Assembly (NCBI GenBank): GCA_023412975.1
Contig: JAEZRB010000069.1
Coordinates: 1-7,574, forward strand
Length of the DNA: 7,574 bases
Reading direction: 5' to 3'
Source of the DNA: Bacteroidota bacterium
GTDB lineage: Bacteria > Bacteroidota > Bacteroidia > Chitinophagales > Chitinophagaceae
Shown here: piece after piece, positions 1 through 5,859 of the stretch
Layout of the letters: each line of letters starts with the position of its first letter
How positions within the stretch are numbered: position 1 is the stretch's first letter
Made by a program: the position numbers and the translations under genes
The notes under the pieces: model-generated
What the model was told of the DNA's origin: nothing
Databases searched by the model: none
The model's input: only the letters and a program-made list of their open reading frames with translations

Positions 1-723
1 ATCGTGGCCGGTGCTGAATTCACTATAAATTGTCAGTCGGCGGTTGTGATTGGCGACTATGAAGAAGGGGTGGCACTTGACGCAAACAACAATATCGAAG
101 TAGATGTGGATGTGACGGCAGTGGGGCCGTATTCCATATCAGGTTCTGTTAATGGTATGGACTTTAACGCCAGTGGTAATTTTTCAAGTACAGGCAATTC
201 GACAATTACCCTGACCGGAAGCGGCACACCTACGGCTGATGGAAGTTTTGAACTGAACCTGCCTGGAAGTTCACCATGCCCGGTCGAGATCAATGTAGAA
301 CCAGGAGCCGTTGCAGCCGATCTTCAATGGAAGTTCACCTCTGGTAGTACAAACTATAACGGACCTACGGATGAGGCCGTATTGAATTCAGCAAACGGTG
401 TAAATACGCTGATCTTGTCTGGATCTGCTGCGTCTGGTTTTGGCACCTGGAATGTAGTGCTGACAAATACAGGCGGGGCAATTGGTACCGGAACCTATTC
501 AGGAACGGCTACAAGTGGCCGCTTTGCCGCCTTCACTTTTAGTGACGGGTTAACTAACTGGATGTCGTTTCCCGGGACGGGTACCTCACTGAGTGTAGTC
601 GTTACAACTTACAATACCACTGAAAAGGTCATAGAAGGAACATTTAGCGGATCCACAAAAGATGCGATTAGCGGAGTGGCTGCAACCATTGCGGGTGGCA
701 CCTTCAAAGTGAAGCTCCCTTAA
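1..723 (+). CDS. Cell-surface or exported repeat protein, 3' part (5' end outside window)
   Basis: The reading frame is open from the first base, so this is the C-terminal 240 residues of a longer protein; the GTG at base 4 lies just before a repeat unit and is probably an internal Val codon. Counting from base 1, residues 9-100 form a beta-sandwich-like repeat starting at C11 (INCQSAVVIGDY) and ending at C93 (SSPCPVEINV), with the core TITLTGSGTPT between. The same repeat occurs twice in the lipoprotein gene downstream, so the two are partial paralogues. Residues about 105-240 form a different Thr/Ser/Gly-rich beta domain ending IAGGTFKVKLP; its final GTFSGS...GGTFKV pattern resembles the C-terminal parts of Bacteroidota DUF6252-like lipoproteins, a tentative match from memory. 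There are no enzymatic motifs. By analogy with its neighbour it is probably an outer-surface lipoprotein, but the signal peptide is not visible. It ends in tandem TAA TAA stops. Confidence 0.85.
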   Translation: MVAGAEFTINCQSAVVIGDYEEGVALDANNNIEVDVDVTAVGPYSISGSVNGMDFNASGNFSSTGNSTITLTGSGTPTADGSFELNLPGSSPCPVEINVEPGAVAADLQWKFTSGSTNYNGPTDEAVLNSANGVNTLILSGSAASGFGTWNVVLTNTGGAIGTGTYSGTATSGRFAAFTFSDGLTNWMSFPGTGTSLSVVVTTYNTTEKVIEGTFSGSTKDAISGVAATIAGGTFKVKLP

Positions 724-737
724 TAAATATATTAGCG

Positions 738-799
738 GGCTGTTTAGACACTACACACCGGGGTTAACCACCTGGACGTAGCCACAAACAGCCTTTTTT
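738..799 (+). terminator. Long-looped rho-independent terminator after the first gene
   Basis: GGCTGTTT (738-745) pairs perfectly with AAACAGCC (786-793) and is followed directly by six T (794-799). The 40-nt interior can fold further (CTAC 751-754 with GTAG 778-781), giving an extended rod rather than an open loop. It lies 14 bp past the stop of the upstream gene and about 70 bp before the next start, so the two lipoprotein-type genes are probably separate transcripts. Confidence 0.7.
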
Positions 800-866
800 A
801 TGTCCACCTGATAAAAGCAGCATGGAGAAAATGCCTTAAATTTAAGGAACAATCAAACCTGCTTTT

Positions 867-2243
867 ATGAAAATACGCCCGTTATTCCTGCTCTTTTCCG
901 GAATCCTGATCTTCCTGTCTGCCTGTCAAAAGGAACTTAGTATTGAACTCAGTGGTTCCACTTCTTCCGGCACCCTGCAGGCCGATGGCAATGGGGAATG
1001 TTTACCAAAAACAATACAGGGAGTATATGAAACCGGTAAGGTCCTGGATGCCGCATCAGATTTTATAGATATACAGGTTAATGCGACAACCGTTGGTACA
1101 TACAGAATATATTCCGATACAGTTAATGGTGTCTTCTTTGAGGGAAAAGGTTCCATCGCAACAGCAGGTTTGAATACCATTAGGCTTGCAGGGAACGGCA
1201 CACCTTTAAACGCAGGCGTCAGCCAGTTTACCATTAACTATTCCGGAACTGCCTGTGTAGTGGCTATTATAGTTCAGTCGCCAGGGGGCACCGGCAACGC
1301 CGAATTTACACTGGCAGGTGCTCCCGACGCATGCCAAAGCCCGGTGATATCGGGAGATTATGTTGTTGGGCAGGCTATGGCGCCAGGGAATACAGTTGTC
1401 CTGTCTGTGAATGTAACTGTTGCGGGTAATTACACCATCGCGACAACCCCAAGCAATGGGATCACGTTCGCCGCCAGTGGCAGTTTTGCCAATACCGGCG
1501 TACAGACCGTAACACTTACCGCGACAGGCACCCCTGTTGTCGCGTCAGCAACAAATTTCTCATTAACAGGGGCGGGTAATTCCTGTTTCTTTTCCATCGA
1601 TGTAACGGATGTTGCCAGTTTTGATTATTTCCCGCTCACCGCCGGCAGCAATTGGAGTTACCAGTTTGATAATGTCGCAGATGATTCATTGCTCATCAGG
1701 GCGAAGCCTGGAACGGTTGACCTGGGAGGGAATGCCTATACGGTATTTGAAGGCACCATCGATGAAGCCAATAGTGGATTCCAGGATATTTCGGCTCACC
1801 GTAAATCAGGAGGAGATTATTTTACTTACCTCGATGTCGGCCAGTTTTTTGGTTTTGATGATGACCAGCCTGCAGAGTTGATCTTTTTGAAAGACAATCT
1901 CGCATCCGGTGGAACCTGGCAGTCGCCCGGGTTTACTGGTGACATAACAGATTCTTCGGGCACGTTTACTATTACGGTCCGCTTTTCATATACCATCGCA
2001 CAGAAAGATGTAAATGTTACGGTCAATGGTGTTGATTATCCTAATACTATTGTCGTGAATGAAAAATACGAGGTCCAGGACGCTGGCAACTGGGTCGACG
2101 CCACACCGTTGATCGGCTATTACAGATCATATTATGCACGTGATGTGGGACTGATCAAACAGGAATATTATTATGAAGACGGAAACGCAAATCCGGGCGA
2201 TGTGATATTAACCCAGGATTTGCGTCGGTATGTGATTTTATAG
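867..2243 (+). CDS. Lipoprotein with two Cys-bounded beta repeats and a C-terminal YFPLTAGSNW domain
   Basis: This 458-residue protein begins with a clear lipoprotein signal peptide: basic MKIR, a hydrophobic stretch, then lipobox LSAC with the acylated Cys at position 20, so it is membrane-anchored outside the cytoplasm. Two repeats follow, C45-C130 and C156-C240, each about 85 residues, with shared landmarks: (I)xGxY near the start, a V/N-V-T-x-x-G-x-Y strand, NGxxF, and TG..T(V/I).L...GTP before the second Cys. The single visible repeat in the preceding gene has the same spacing, so the Cys pair is probably a disulfide. Residues about 252-458 form a separate domain opening with FDYFPLTAGSNWSYQF and ending YYARDVGLIKQEYY; similar openings occur in Bacteroidota surface lipoproteins of unknown function. 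No catalytic motif is visible. The start is fixed by the signal peptide; only a weak purine stretch (TAAGGAA, 843-849) precedes it. A structural or binding role at the cell surface is inference. Confidence 0.93.
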   Translation: MKIRPLFLLFSGILIFLSACQKELSIELSGSTSSGTLQADGNGECLPKTIQGVYETGKVLDAASDFIDIQVNATTVGTYRIYSDTVNGVFFEGKGSIATAGLNTIRLAGNGTPLNAGVSQFTINYSGTACVVAIIVQSPGGTGNAEFTLAGAPDACQSPVISGDYVVGQAMAPGNTVVLSVNVTVAGNYTIATTPSNGITFAASGSFANTGVQTVTLTATGTPVVASATNFSLTGAGNSCFFSIDVTDVASFDYFPLTAGSNWSYQFDNVADDSLLIRAKPGTVDLGGNAYTVFEGTIDEANSGFQDISAHRKSGGDYFTYLDVGQFFGFDDDQPAELIFLKDNLASGGTWQSPGFTGDITDSSGTFTITVRFSYTIAQKDVNVTVNGVDYPNTIVVNEKYEVQDAGNWVDATPLIGYYRSYYARDVGLIKQEYYYEDGNANPGDVILTQDLRRYVIL

Positions 2244-2254
2244 GAGTGATCAGT

Positions 2255-3736
2255 TTAGAAACCTTTTTTCTGCCCGGATTTCAAGGGCGGTAATTTAAAA
2301 TCGTCGAGGGCGCTTTTCTGGGCGATCATTTTTTCGATCTCCTCAATCGAACGGGGTGCAAAATGGGAGAGGAGTTCATACCCATCTTCCGTTATCAGGG
2401 CATCGTCTTCTATTCGAACGGCGATGCTCCACCACTTTTTATCGCAATCGCTACCTTCAGGAATATAGATCCCCGGTTCGATCGTCATGACCATATCTTT
2501 TTTCAAAGTTCCGTAACTGCCCCGGTCGTGAACGTCAAGTCCAATATGGTGACCGAGACCGTGGGGATAGTATTTGCGTGCCTGTGACCTTTCTTTGATA
2601 ATACCCAATTTCAGCAACCCGTCTGTGATTACACTTCGCGCCGCATCCTCGGCATCTCTCCATTGCGAACCTTGTTTAAGTGTTTTGAACGCGGCTTCCT
2701 GCGCATCATATACCAATTGGTAGATGATCCTTTCCTCGGGTGAGAATTTGCCATTGGCGGGGATGGTCCTGGTAACATCAGCCGTATACCCGTGATACTC
2801 GGCGCCCACGTCCATCAGGAGCAGGGTATTGCCAACGCGGGTCTTTGTGTTCTCCATGTAATGAAGTACACAGCCGTTTTCCCCGGAGCCGATGATCGAA
2901 CCATAACCCACGCCCTCTGCACCATATTTCTTGTGTACATATTCGTGCAATCCCTGAATTTCAAGTTCGCTCATATCGGGACGAACCACTTTCATGACTT
3001 CGTTTTGTCCCAGGCAGGATATCTCAACGGCCTTACGGATCAGATCCATTTCCTCCGGTGTTTTTATTTCCCGGAGAGAAGCAGTAAGCTGCAGATAGGC
3101 TCTGCTATCGAATTTTTTGTCTTTAGCTTTTTCAACATCGAGACCGGCTTTGCGTCTGAAATGCTGAAGCAGGTCGAAAAGATCGGCTTTATCATAACGG
3201 TTATCCGCCACATCGTCGGGTAATCCTTCCAAAAGTATTTTATCAAATTTTGAAAAATCTATCGGGAAATCAGCAAATGCTTCACCATTGTACACCATCT
3301 GGAAACCCAGTTTTTCCCTGGCACCTTCTGTTCCCAGCCTGCGGCCATTCCATTGTTCCGCCAGGGGATTGCGTTTTTGAACAAACAGCACCTCATTAAA
3401 TTTATTTCCATCAGCATCTGACTGGTCTTCCTTAAAGATGAGCAGCATTGAATGCGGCTCTTTGTAGCCGCTGAAATAATACATATCAGGGTTCTGGTGG
3501 AAGAAATAATCCACGTCGTTGGAAAAATTACGAACAGGATAGGAAAATATCACAGCCACAGAATTGGCTGGCATGCCTGCCCGCAGTGCGTCACGGCGTC
3601 CTGCATGAAAATCTTTACCAAGATAATCCTTAGGCAGATCATCACCCCGCACAGGAGAGGGCTGAGCCTGGCAAAGAGAAGTTAACAACAGGGCAATGAC
3701 TACAAGATTTGTCTTTGCGAAGCATGGTGTGGACAT
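2255..3736 (-). CDS. Exported Xaa-Pro aminopeptidase (aminopeptidase P, peptidase family M24B)
   Basis: This 493-residue metallopeptidase should remove an N-terminal residue that precedes proline. An N-terminal signal peptide is visible (hydrophobic LVVIALLLTSL, likely cleavage after A24 in LCQA|QP), so unlike E. coli PepP it probably acts in the periplasm. Residues about 38-170 are the AMP_N domain that shapes the active site; residues about 225-470 are the pita-bread M24 domain. By alignment to E. coli PepP all five metal ligands are present: D309 (LLLMDVGAEY), D320 (TADVTRT), H396 (HGLGHHIGLDVHD), E420 (MTIEPGIY) and E443 (VRIEDD). The substrate-site histidines are also there: H292 (CVLHYMEN), H392 and H403. 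Length is somewhat above the cytosolic enzymes (about 440), mostly because of the leader and a Lys-rich C-terminal tail. The start codon directly follows a terminator-like hairpin, so initiation signals are unclear. It could be called pepP, but the exported form makes me leave the symbol blank. Confidence 0.95.
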   Translation of the reverse strand: MSTPCFAKTNLVVIALLLTSLCQAQPSPVRGDDLPKDYLGKDFHAGRRDALRAGMPANSVAVIFSYPVRNFSNDVDYFFHQNPDMYYFSGYKEPHSMLLIFKEDQSDADGNKFNEVLFVQKRNPLAEQWNGRRLGTEGAREKLGFQMVYNGEAFADFPIDFSKFDKILLEGLPDDVADNRYDKADLFDLLQHFRRKAGLDVEKAKDKKFDSRAYLQLTASLREIKTPEEMDLIRKAVEISCLGQNEVMKVVRPDMSELEIQGLHEYVHKKYGAEGVGYGSIIGSGENGCVLHYMENTKTRVGNTLLLMDVGAEYHGYTADVTRTIPANGKFSPEERIIYQLVYDAQEAAFKTLKQGSQWRDAEDAARSVITDGLLKLGIIKERSQARKYYPHGLGHHIGLDVHDRGSYGTLKKDMVMTIEPGIYIPEGSDCDKKWWSIAVRIEDDALITEDGYELLSHFAPRSIEEIEKMIAQKSALDDFKLPPLKSGQKKGF

Positions 3737-3783
3737 AAAAACGGTGATTGGTATGGACTAAATATAAACCATACCAATCACCG
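3737..3783 (-). terminator. Perfect 15-bp hairpin plus T-run between the acidic gene and the aminopeptidase gene
   Basis: CGGTGATTGGTATGG (3742-3756) and CCATACCAATCACCG (3769-3783) are exact reverse complements around a 12-nt AT-rich loop. On the minus strand the stem is followed by five T (from 3741 down to 3737), the layout of a rho-independent terminator for the acidic gene that stops 28 bp upstream. On the plus strand no T-run follows, so the direction is clear. The T-run touches the ATG of the aminopeptidase gene (3736), so the same structure must also influence that gene's leader: as an attenuator, a processing site, or simply a barrier with a promoter inside it (TATATTTA in the loop resembles the -7 box with one mismatch). 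Confidence 0.75.
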
Positions 3784-3810
3784 GGCATAATAAAATACAT
3801 GAATGGTTAC

Positions 3811-4074
3811 CTAGTCGTCGTCTTCTTCATAATAGGCATCCTCGCTGCTGTAATGTTCTTCCCATTGCTTTACCGCCTCATCACTCAGGCATTCAATAAT
3901 ATCAAACAATTCATCCTTTTTCAGCTTCCATTCCGTGAGTGTGGGATCTTCAAACCTTTGGACAAAAATGCAATGATCAGTTTCGACTGCTACTTTGATA
4001 AGCACGATAGGCGAATCCGCTTTTTCCTTCACCAGGTAATAACATCCATTTTCTAATAAGTCGTAAGTGTACAT
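3811..4074 (-). CDS. Small acidic protein of unknown function (87 aa)
   Basis: I do not recognise this family. The 87 residues contain a plausible compact domain (about 1-70) with alternating beta-like segments (CYYLVKEK, SPIVLIKVAVETDHCIFVQRF) followed by a helix-like stretch with the motif LTEWKLKKDELFDIIECLSD, and a strongly acidic tail (residues 72-87: EE, ED, then EEDDD at the very end). It has no signal peptide or membrane segment, so it is probably cytosolic. Two things support it as a real gene: the best Shine-Dalgarno sequence in the window (GGGAGG, 4 nt before ATG) and a perfect terminator hairpin just after its stop. A long leader or untranslated region lies upstream. The acidic tail suggests binding to a basic partner or nucleic-acid mimicry, but that is only a guess. 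Confidence 0.82.
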   Translation of the reverse strand: MYTYDLLENGCYYLVKEKADSPIVLIKVAVETDHCIFVQRFEDPTLTEWKLKKDELFDIIECLSDEAVKQWEEHYSSEDAYYEEDDD

Positions 4075-4078
4075 ACCG

Positions 4079-4084
4079 CCTCCC
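4079..4084 (-). promoter_or_regulatory. Strong Shine-Dalgarno site (GGGAGG) of the 87-aa acidic gene
   Basis: On the minus strand GGGAGG is followed by CGGT and the ATG at 4074. Bacteroidota genes usually lack a good Shine-Dalgarno sequence, and the other starts in this window do too, so this site supports both the reality of the small gene and its start codon. Confidence 0.6.
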
Positions 4085-4207
4085 TTTTATTTTTTCAATA
4101 ATAATGTTCTTACAAATCGTCTCGCCAGGGGTTAGTACCGGTTCAACATGTAATCTTGCTCTTGCAGTTGGATATGGGGGAATTTAGAGTGGGTCAGCAG
4201 GTTGAAA

Positions 4208-4215
4208 CAAAATTA
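4208..4215 (-). promoter_or_regulatory. Candidate Bacteroidota -7 box for the 87-aa acidic gene
   Basis: The minus-strand octamer TAATTTTG is an exact match to TAnnTTTG. No convincing -33 TTTG/TTG is seen at the usual distance; that region is C-rich on this strand. If used, transcription would begin near 4200 and leave a leader of about 125 nt before the acidic gene. One such octamer can occur by chance in an AT-rich stretch. Confidence 0.3.
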
Positions 4216-4263
4216 AGGATTTGGCGGCGGGGGAGATTGAAAATATGACGGGCGAATTAAAAT

Positions 4264-4277
4264 AATTTTATAAAATT
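4264..4277. repeat. 14-bp perfect AT-only palindrome
   Basis: AATTTTATAAAATT equals its own reverse complement. It sits in the AT-rich core of the intergenic region and is followed at 4278-4285 by another palindrome, GATTAATC. It could be a binding site for a nucleoid or regulatory protein, or just low-complexity sequence. Confidence 0.5.
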
Positions 4278-4315
4278 GATTAATCGCTGATTGTCAACTA
4301 AATACCATTACTTAT

Positions 4316-4340
4316 TAAAATTTAATTACGTAAAATTTAA
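4316..4340. repeat. Direct repeat TAAAATTTAA x2, 15-bp period
   Basis: TAAAATTTAA occurs at 4316-4325 and again at 4331-4340, separated by TTACG. The copies are identical, but base composition is so skewed that chance recurrence is plausible. Confidence 0.45.
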
Positions 4341-4440
4341 AAGATTAGTTTACAATGCCTTGCGCCGTAAGTCTTGACTTTAGGCATGAATAATCGGTGA
4401 AACGAAGAGTAGAAAGTTCTAATATATCCCCCCTCAAAAT

Positions 4441-4479
4441 AAAAAAACCGCCCTGCCATATCGCGATACAGCAGGGCGG
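4441..4479 (-). terminator. Strong rho-independent terminator of the 52-aa gene
   Basis: CCGCCCTGC (4448-4456) pairs perfectly with GCAGGGCGG (4471-4479); the enclosed segment contains a further perfect palindrome TATCGCGATA (4459-4468) that extends the stem. On the minus strand seven T follow (4447 to 4441). It lies 5 bp past the stop codon of the small lysine-rich gene, and would also end any read-through from the RDD gene. Confidence 0.92.
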
Positions 4480-4483
4480 GGCG

Positions 4484-4642
4484 TCAACCAAACAGGCATC
4501 TTTTCTTACATTCTTTCTTCATTTCCTTCTTTTCCTGTTTCTTCTCAATCGCCTGTTTGCGGTTGTCGCGGTCCTGCAGGCTGGCGTAAGCGATGGCGCC
4601 AATGCTGCTGGCCAATACAAGGGCTACAATTGTTTTTTTCAT
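4484..4642 (-). CDS. Small exported lysine-rich protein (52 aa), unknown function
   Basis: The minus-strand frame from ATG 4642 to TGA 4484-4486 encodes 52 residues. The first 20 look like a Sec signal peptide: MKKT, a hydrophobic core IVALVLASSIGAI, and cleavage after AYA (A20) or close by. The mature part of about 32 residues is highly charged: SLQDRDNRKQAIEKK, then KKE/MKKE/KKR runs with two cysteines (C45 and C49, pattern CKKRC) and a short LFG end. The Lys/Glu alternation predicts a single helix. I know no family for it; short proteins with such a leader and charged helix are common but poorly described in Bacteroidota. The gene is supported by its clean signal peptide, the perfect terminator 5 bp past its stop, and its place between minus-strand genes. 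It could be co-transcribed with the RDD gene, which ends 69 bp upstream. No strong Shine-Dalgarno is visible. The signal peptide could remain as a membrane anchor instead. Confidence 0.78.
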   Translation of the reverse strand: MKKTIVALVLASSIGAIAYASLQDRDNRKQAIEKKQEKKEMKKECKKRCLFG

Positions 4643-4693
4643 AGCCTAAAATTTAGAGACAAAAGTTACGACTATTTTATCGCTTGGCTGGCG

Positions 4694-4708
4694 ACAGGAA
4701 AATCCTGT
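4694..4708 (-). repeat. Short hairpin just after the RDD gene stop codon
   Basis: ACAGGA (4694-4699) and TCCTGT (4703-4708) form a perfect 6-bp stem with a 3-nt loop, 3 bp past the RDD stop. On the minus strand no T-run follows, so it is not a typical intrinsic terminator; it may protect a 3' end or pause polymerase between the RDD and 52-aa genes. Confidence 0.45.
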
Positions 4709-4711
4709 ACG

Positions 4712-5518
4712 CTATTTTACCGACAGGTAATTATAGTCTTTAAGCAGGGTGTCGAGGAATTCAAATGGATTCATATCGGACTCGATCCCAAGATGCGTCC
4801 TGATCTTGTCACAGGCAGCTACGGCCATTTCCATATCGCCTTTTTTCCTTGCCGTCTCAAGTATGCTTTTGATAGCATTGATATCGCGGTCGCTCAGCTT
4901 CATGATCTGCGGAAAGGCGGGCGTATAACTGTCATCCACCTCCTGGAACACAGTTTCTTCAATGCTGGACTGCTTATTAGTCCTGATCTGTATCGTATGC
5001 GCATGAATATCGCCAATGCGCTGCCCTTTTTTTGAAGACACCACAAGGACAATCTCAGTTATAAAAAAAAGAATCACCGATAGTACGATAAACACCGATT
5101 CCGGGCCCTGGAAATTACCCTGCAGGCCGATGGTAAACAACAACAGGAACCATATGTCCCGCAACAACCAGCGTATCAGGAACTGGCTAACACTGGCGCG
5201 TCCGCCATTTTCATTGACCACGCGGAGGGACATGATCTTTTTCCCGATACTTTGCCCATTCATCGTAATCTCCAGCACCACATGATAGAGCAACAGCGGT
5301 AAAAGCAGTACAACGAGTAAGGCCTGCAAATTGTAAAGCGTATCGTTATCAAAAAAATTTGACCCACGTACAATCGAAGAGTAAAATGCGATCGCGATCC
5401 GCAAATAAAAATATAGAATAAGAATATCGATCAGCAACGCGATCAGTCGCCTGTAAAACTCAGGCACCTCAAATTCTACATCCAGGTTAAAGGATGTGGG
5501 TACTTTTATGACAGCCAT
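4712..5518 (-). CDS. RDD-family integral membrane protein with a cytosolic helical C-terminal domain
   Basis: The 268-residue protein carries the RDD (Pfam RDD) membrane domain in residues about 18-180. Its hallmarks are visible: FYRRLIALLIDILIL in the first membrane segment (R23/R24 and D31), NGQSIGKKIMSLRVV (88-101) after the second, RWLLRDIWFLL (116-126) starting the third, and GQRIGDIHAHT (165-175) after the last. Likely membrane spans are about 25-47, 64-84, 116-132 and 140-160. Residues about 200-268 form a soluble, helix-rich tail (LSDRDINAIKSILETARKKGD...FLDTLLKDYNYL) seen, as far as I recall, in Bacteroidota members. RDD proteins are poorly characterised; some have been linked to ion or proton transport, and in Bacteroidota they often lie near SpoIIM/MoxR-type genes, which are not in this window. 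The gene starts 24 bp after the DDLVH-repeat gene with no terminator between, so the two are probably co-transcribed. Confidence 0.93.
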   Translation of the reverse strand: MAVIKVPTSFNLDVEFEVPEFYRRLIALLIDILILYFYLRIAIAFYSSIVRGSNFFDNDTLYNLQALLVVLLLPLLLYHVVLEITMNGQSIGKKIMSLRVVNENGGRASVSQFLIRWLLRDIWFLLLFTIGLQGNFQGPESVFIVLSVILFFITEIVLVVSSKKGQRIGDIHAHTIQIRTNKQSSIEETVFQEVDDSYTPAFPQIMKLSDRDINAIKSILETARKKGDMEMAVAACDKIRTHLGIESDMNPFEFLDTLLKDYNYLSVK

Positions 5519-5542
5519 CCGCTTTTAATAGTTTTATACTTT

Positions 5543-5791
5543 TTATCGTTGGTCTGGATCGATCTCATCTGTATCGTGTACCAGGTCATCCGGATCAGCA
5601 AGGGATTCATCTACATTACCCGTCACTTTCTTTACCGGCTGATGTACCAAATCATCAGGATCAGCTTCACCGAGTTCTTTCGGTATCTCTTCCTGTGTTG
5701 AATGTACCAGGTCATCGATATCTTTTTCAACACGGGCTTTTGGAGGTTTGCCAGATGGATTTGATGAAGTTTTTCTTTTCATAACAATCAT
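5543..5791 (-). CDS. Small disordered acidic protein with three DxDDLVH motifs (82 aa)
   Basis: I do not recognise this protein as a named family. It has a basic N-terminus (MKRKTSS...KPPKAR) and then three copies of a seven-residue motif: DIDDLVH (24-30), DPDDLVH (44-50) and DPDDLVH (66-72), spaced 20 and 22 residues, the last two within ADPDDLVH. Linkers are polar and rich in Glu, Lys, Pro and Gln, so the protein is probably intrinsically disordered with short recurring binding motifs. It has no signal peptide or membrane segment. Codons differ between motif copies (Pro CCG/CCT, Asp GAC/GAT, Leu CTG/TTG, His CAC/CAT), which argues that the peptide is conserved rather than the DNA being recently duplicated. 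The start may be M1 (5791) or M4 (5782, MKRK). It precedes the RDD gene by 24 bp and is probably the first gene of that operon. Confidence 0.8.
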   Translation of the reverse strand: MIVMKRKTSSNPSGKPPKARVEKDIDDLVHSTQEEIPKELGEADPDDLVHQPVKKVTGNVDESLADPDDLVHDTDEIDPDQR

Positions 5792-5847
5792 TTTTATTTC
5801 CAGGTGTAATCCGAATCAGGACTAAATTATCGAAAGTTTTACAATAC

Positions 5848-5859
5848 TAACAATTGTTA
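5848..5859. promoter_or_regulatory. 12-bp perfect palindrome between divergent genes, possible operator
   Basis: TAACAATTGTTA is its own reverse complement and lies in the 103-bp gap between the divergent DDLVH-repeat and thiolase genes. It overlaps by two bases the -7-like box of the thiolase promoter. On the minus strand a TTG in this element lies 21 nt before a one-mismatch -7 box (TAATTTAG, 5829 to 5822), so a bound protein could affect both directions. No regulator is encoded in the window to pair with it. Confidence 0.4.

Larger units (their letters stand above)
4085..4440. other. Gene-free, AT-rich intergenic region
   Basis: About 355 bp lie between the acidic gene and the terminator of the 52-aa gene. 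No convincing reading frame is seen on either strand. The part near 4120-4250 is mixed in composition (including a G-rich run GGCGGCGGGGGAG near 4223-4235), while about 4250-4345 is nearly all A and T with a 14-bp palindrome and a 10-bp direct repeat. A short imperfect dyad (ATGCCT 4355-4360 with AGGCAT 4382-4387, enclosing AAGTC-TT-GACTT 4369-4380) follows. The region probably carries the promoter and leader of the acidic gene; nothing identifies a known RNA. Confidence 0.5.

Noticed and set aside
57..293. Open minus-strand frame of 78 codons inside the first gene
   Set aside because: It is antisense to the Cys-bounded repeat domain conserved in the neighbouring lipoprotein.
837..844. TAAATTTA as a -7 promoter box for the lipoprotein gene
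   Set aside because: It differs from TAnnTTTG at the last base and has no -33 partner. A promoter must exist after the terminator, but this evidence is too thin to list it.
2792..3223. Open plus-strand frame of 143 codons inside the aminopeptidase gene
   Set aside because: It lies opposite the conserved M24B coding sequence, including the metal-binding region, and has no domain signature.
3748..4056. Open plus-strand frame of 102 codons with a hydrophobic N-terminus, opposite the acidic gene
   Set aside because: The hydrophobic look arises from the complement of Asp/Glu codons. Its start lies inside the terminator hairpin, while the minus-strand gene has a Shine-Dalgarno site and terminator.
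4355..4387. Nested dyad (ATGCCT/AGGCAT around AAGTC/GACTT) as a structured RNA or terminator
   Set aside because: The outer stem is 6 bp with a 21-nt gap, no T-run follows on either strand, and no known riboswitch core is visible.
4694..4708. Hairpin after the RDD gene as a rho-independent terminator
   Set aside because: The stem is only 6 bp, and no T-run follows on the minus strand.
4397..5035. Open plus-strand frame of 212 codons covering the 3' part of the RDD gene and the 52-aa gene
   Set aside because: It runs antisense to the RDD gene, the 52-aa gene and the strong terminator. Its product has no recognisable domain, and reading through a terminator hairpin near its start is implausible.
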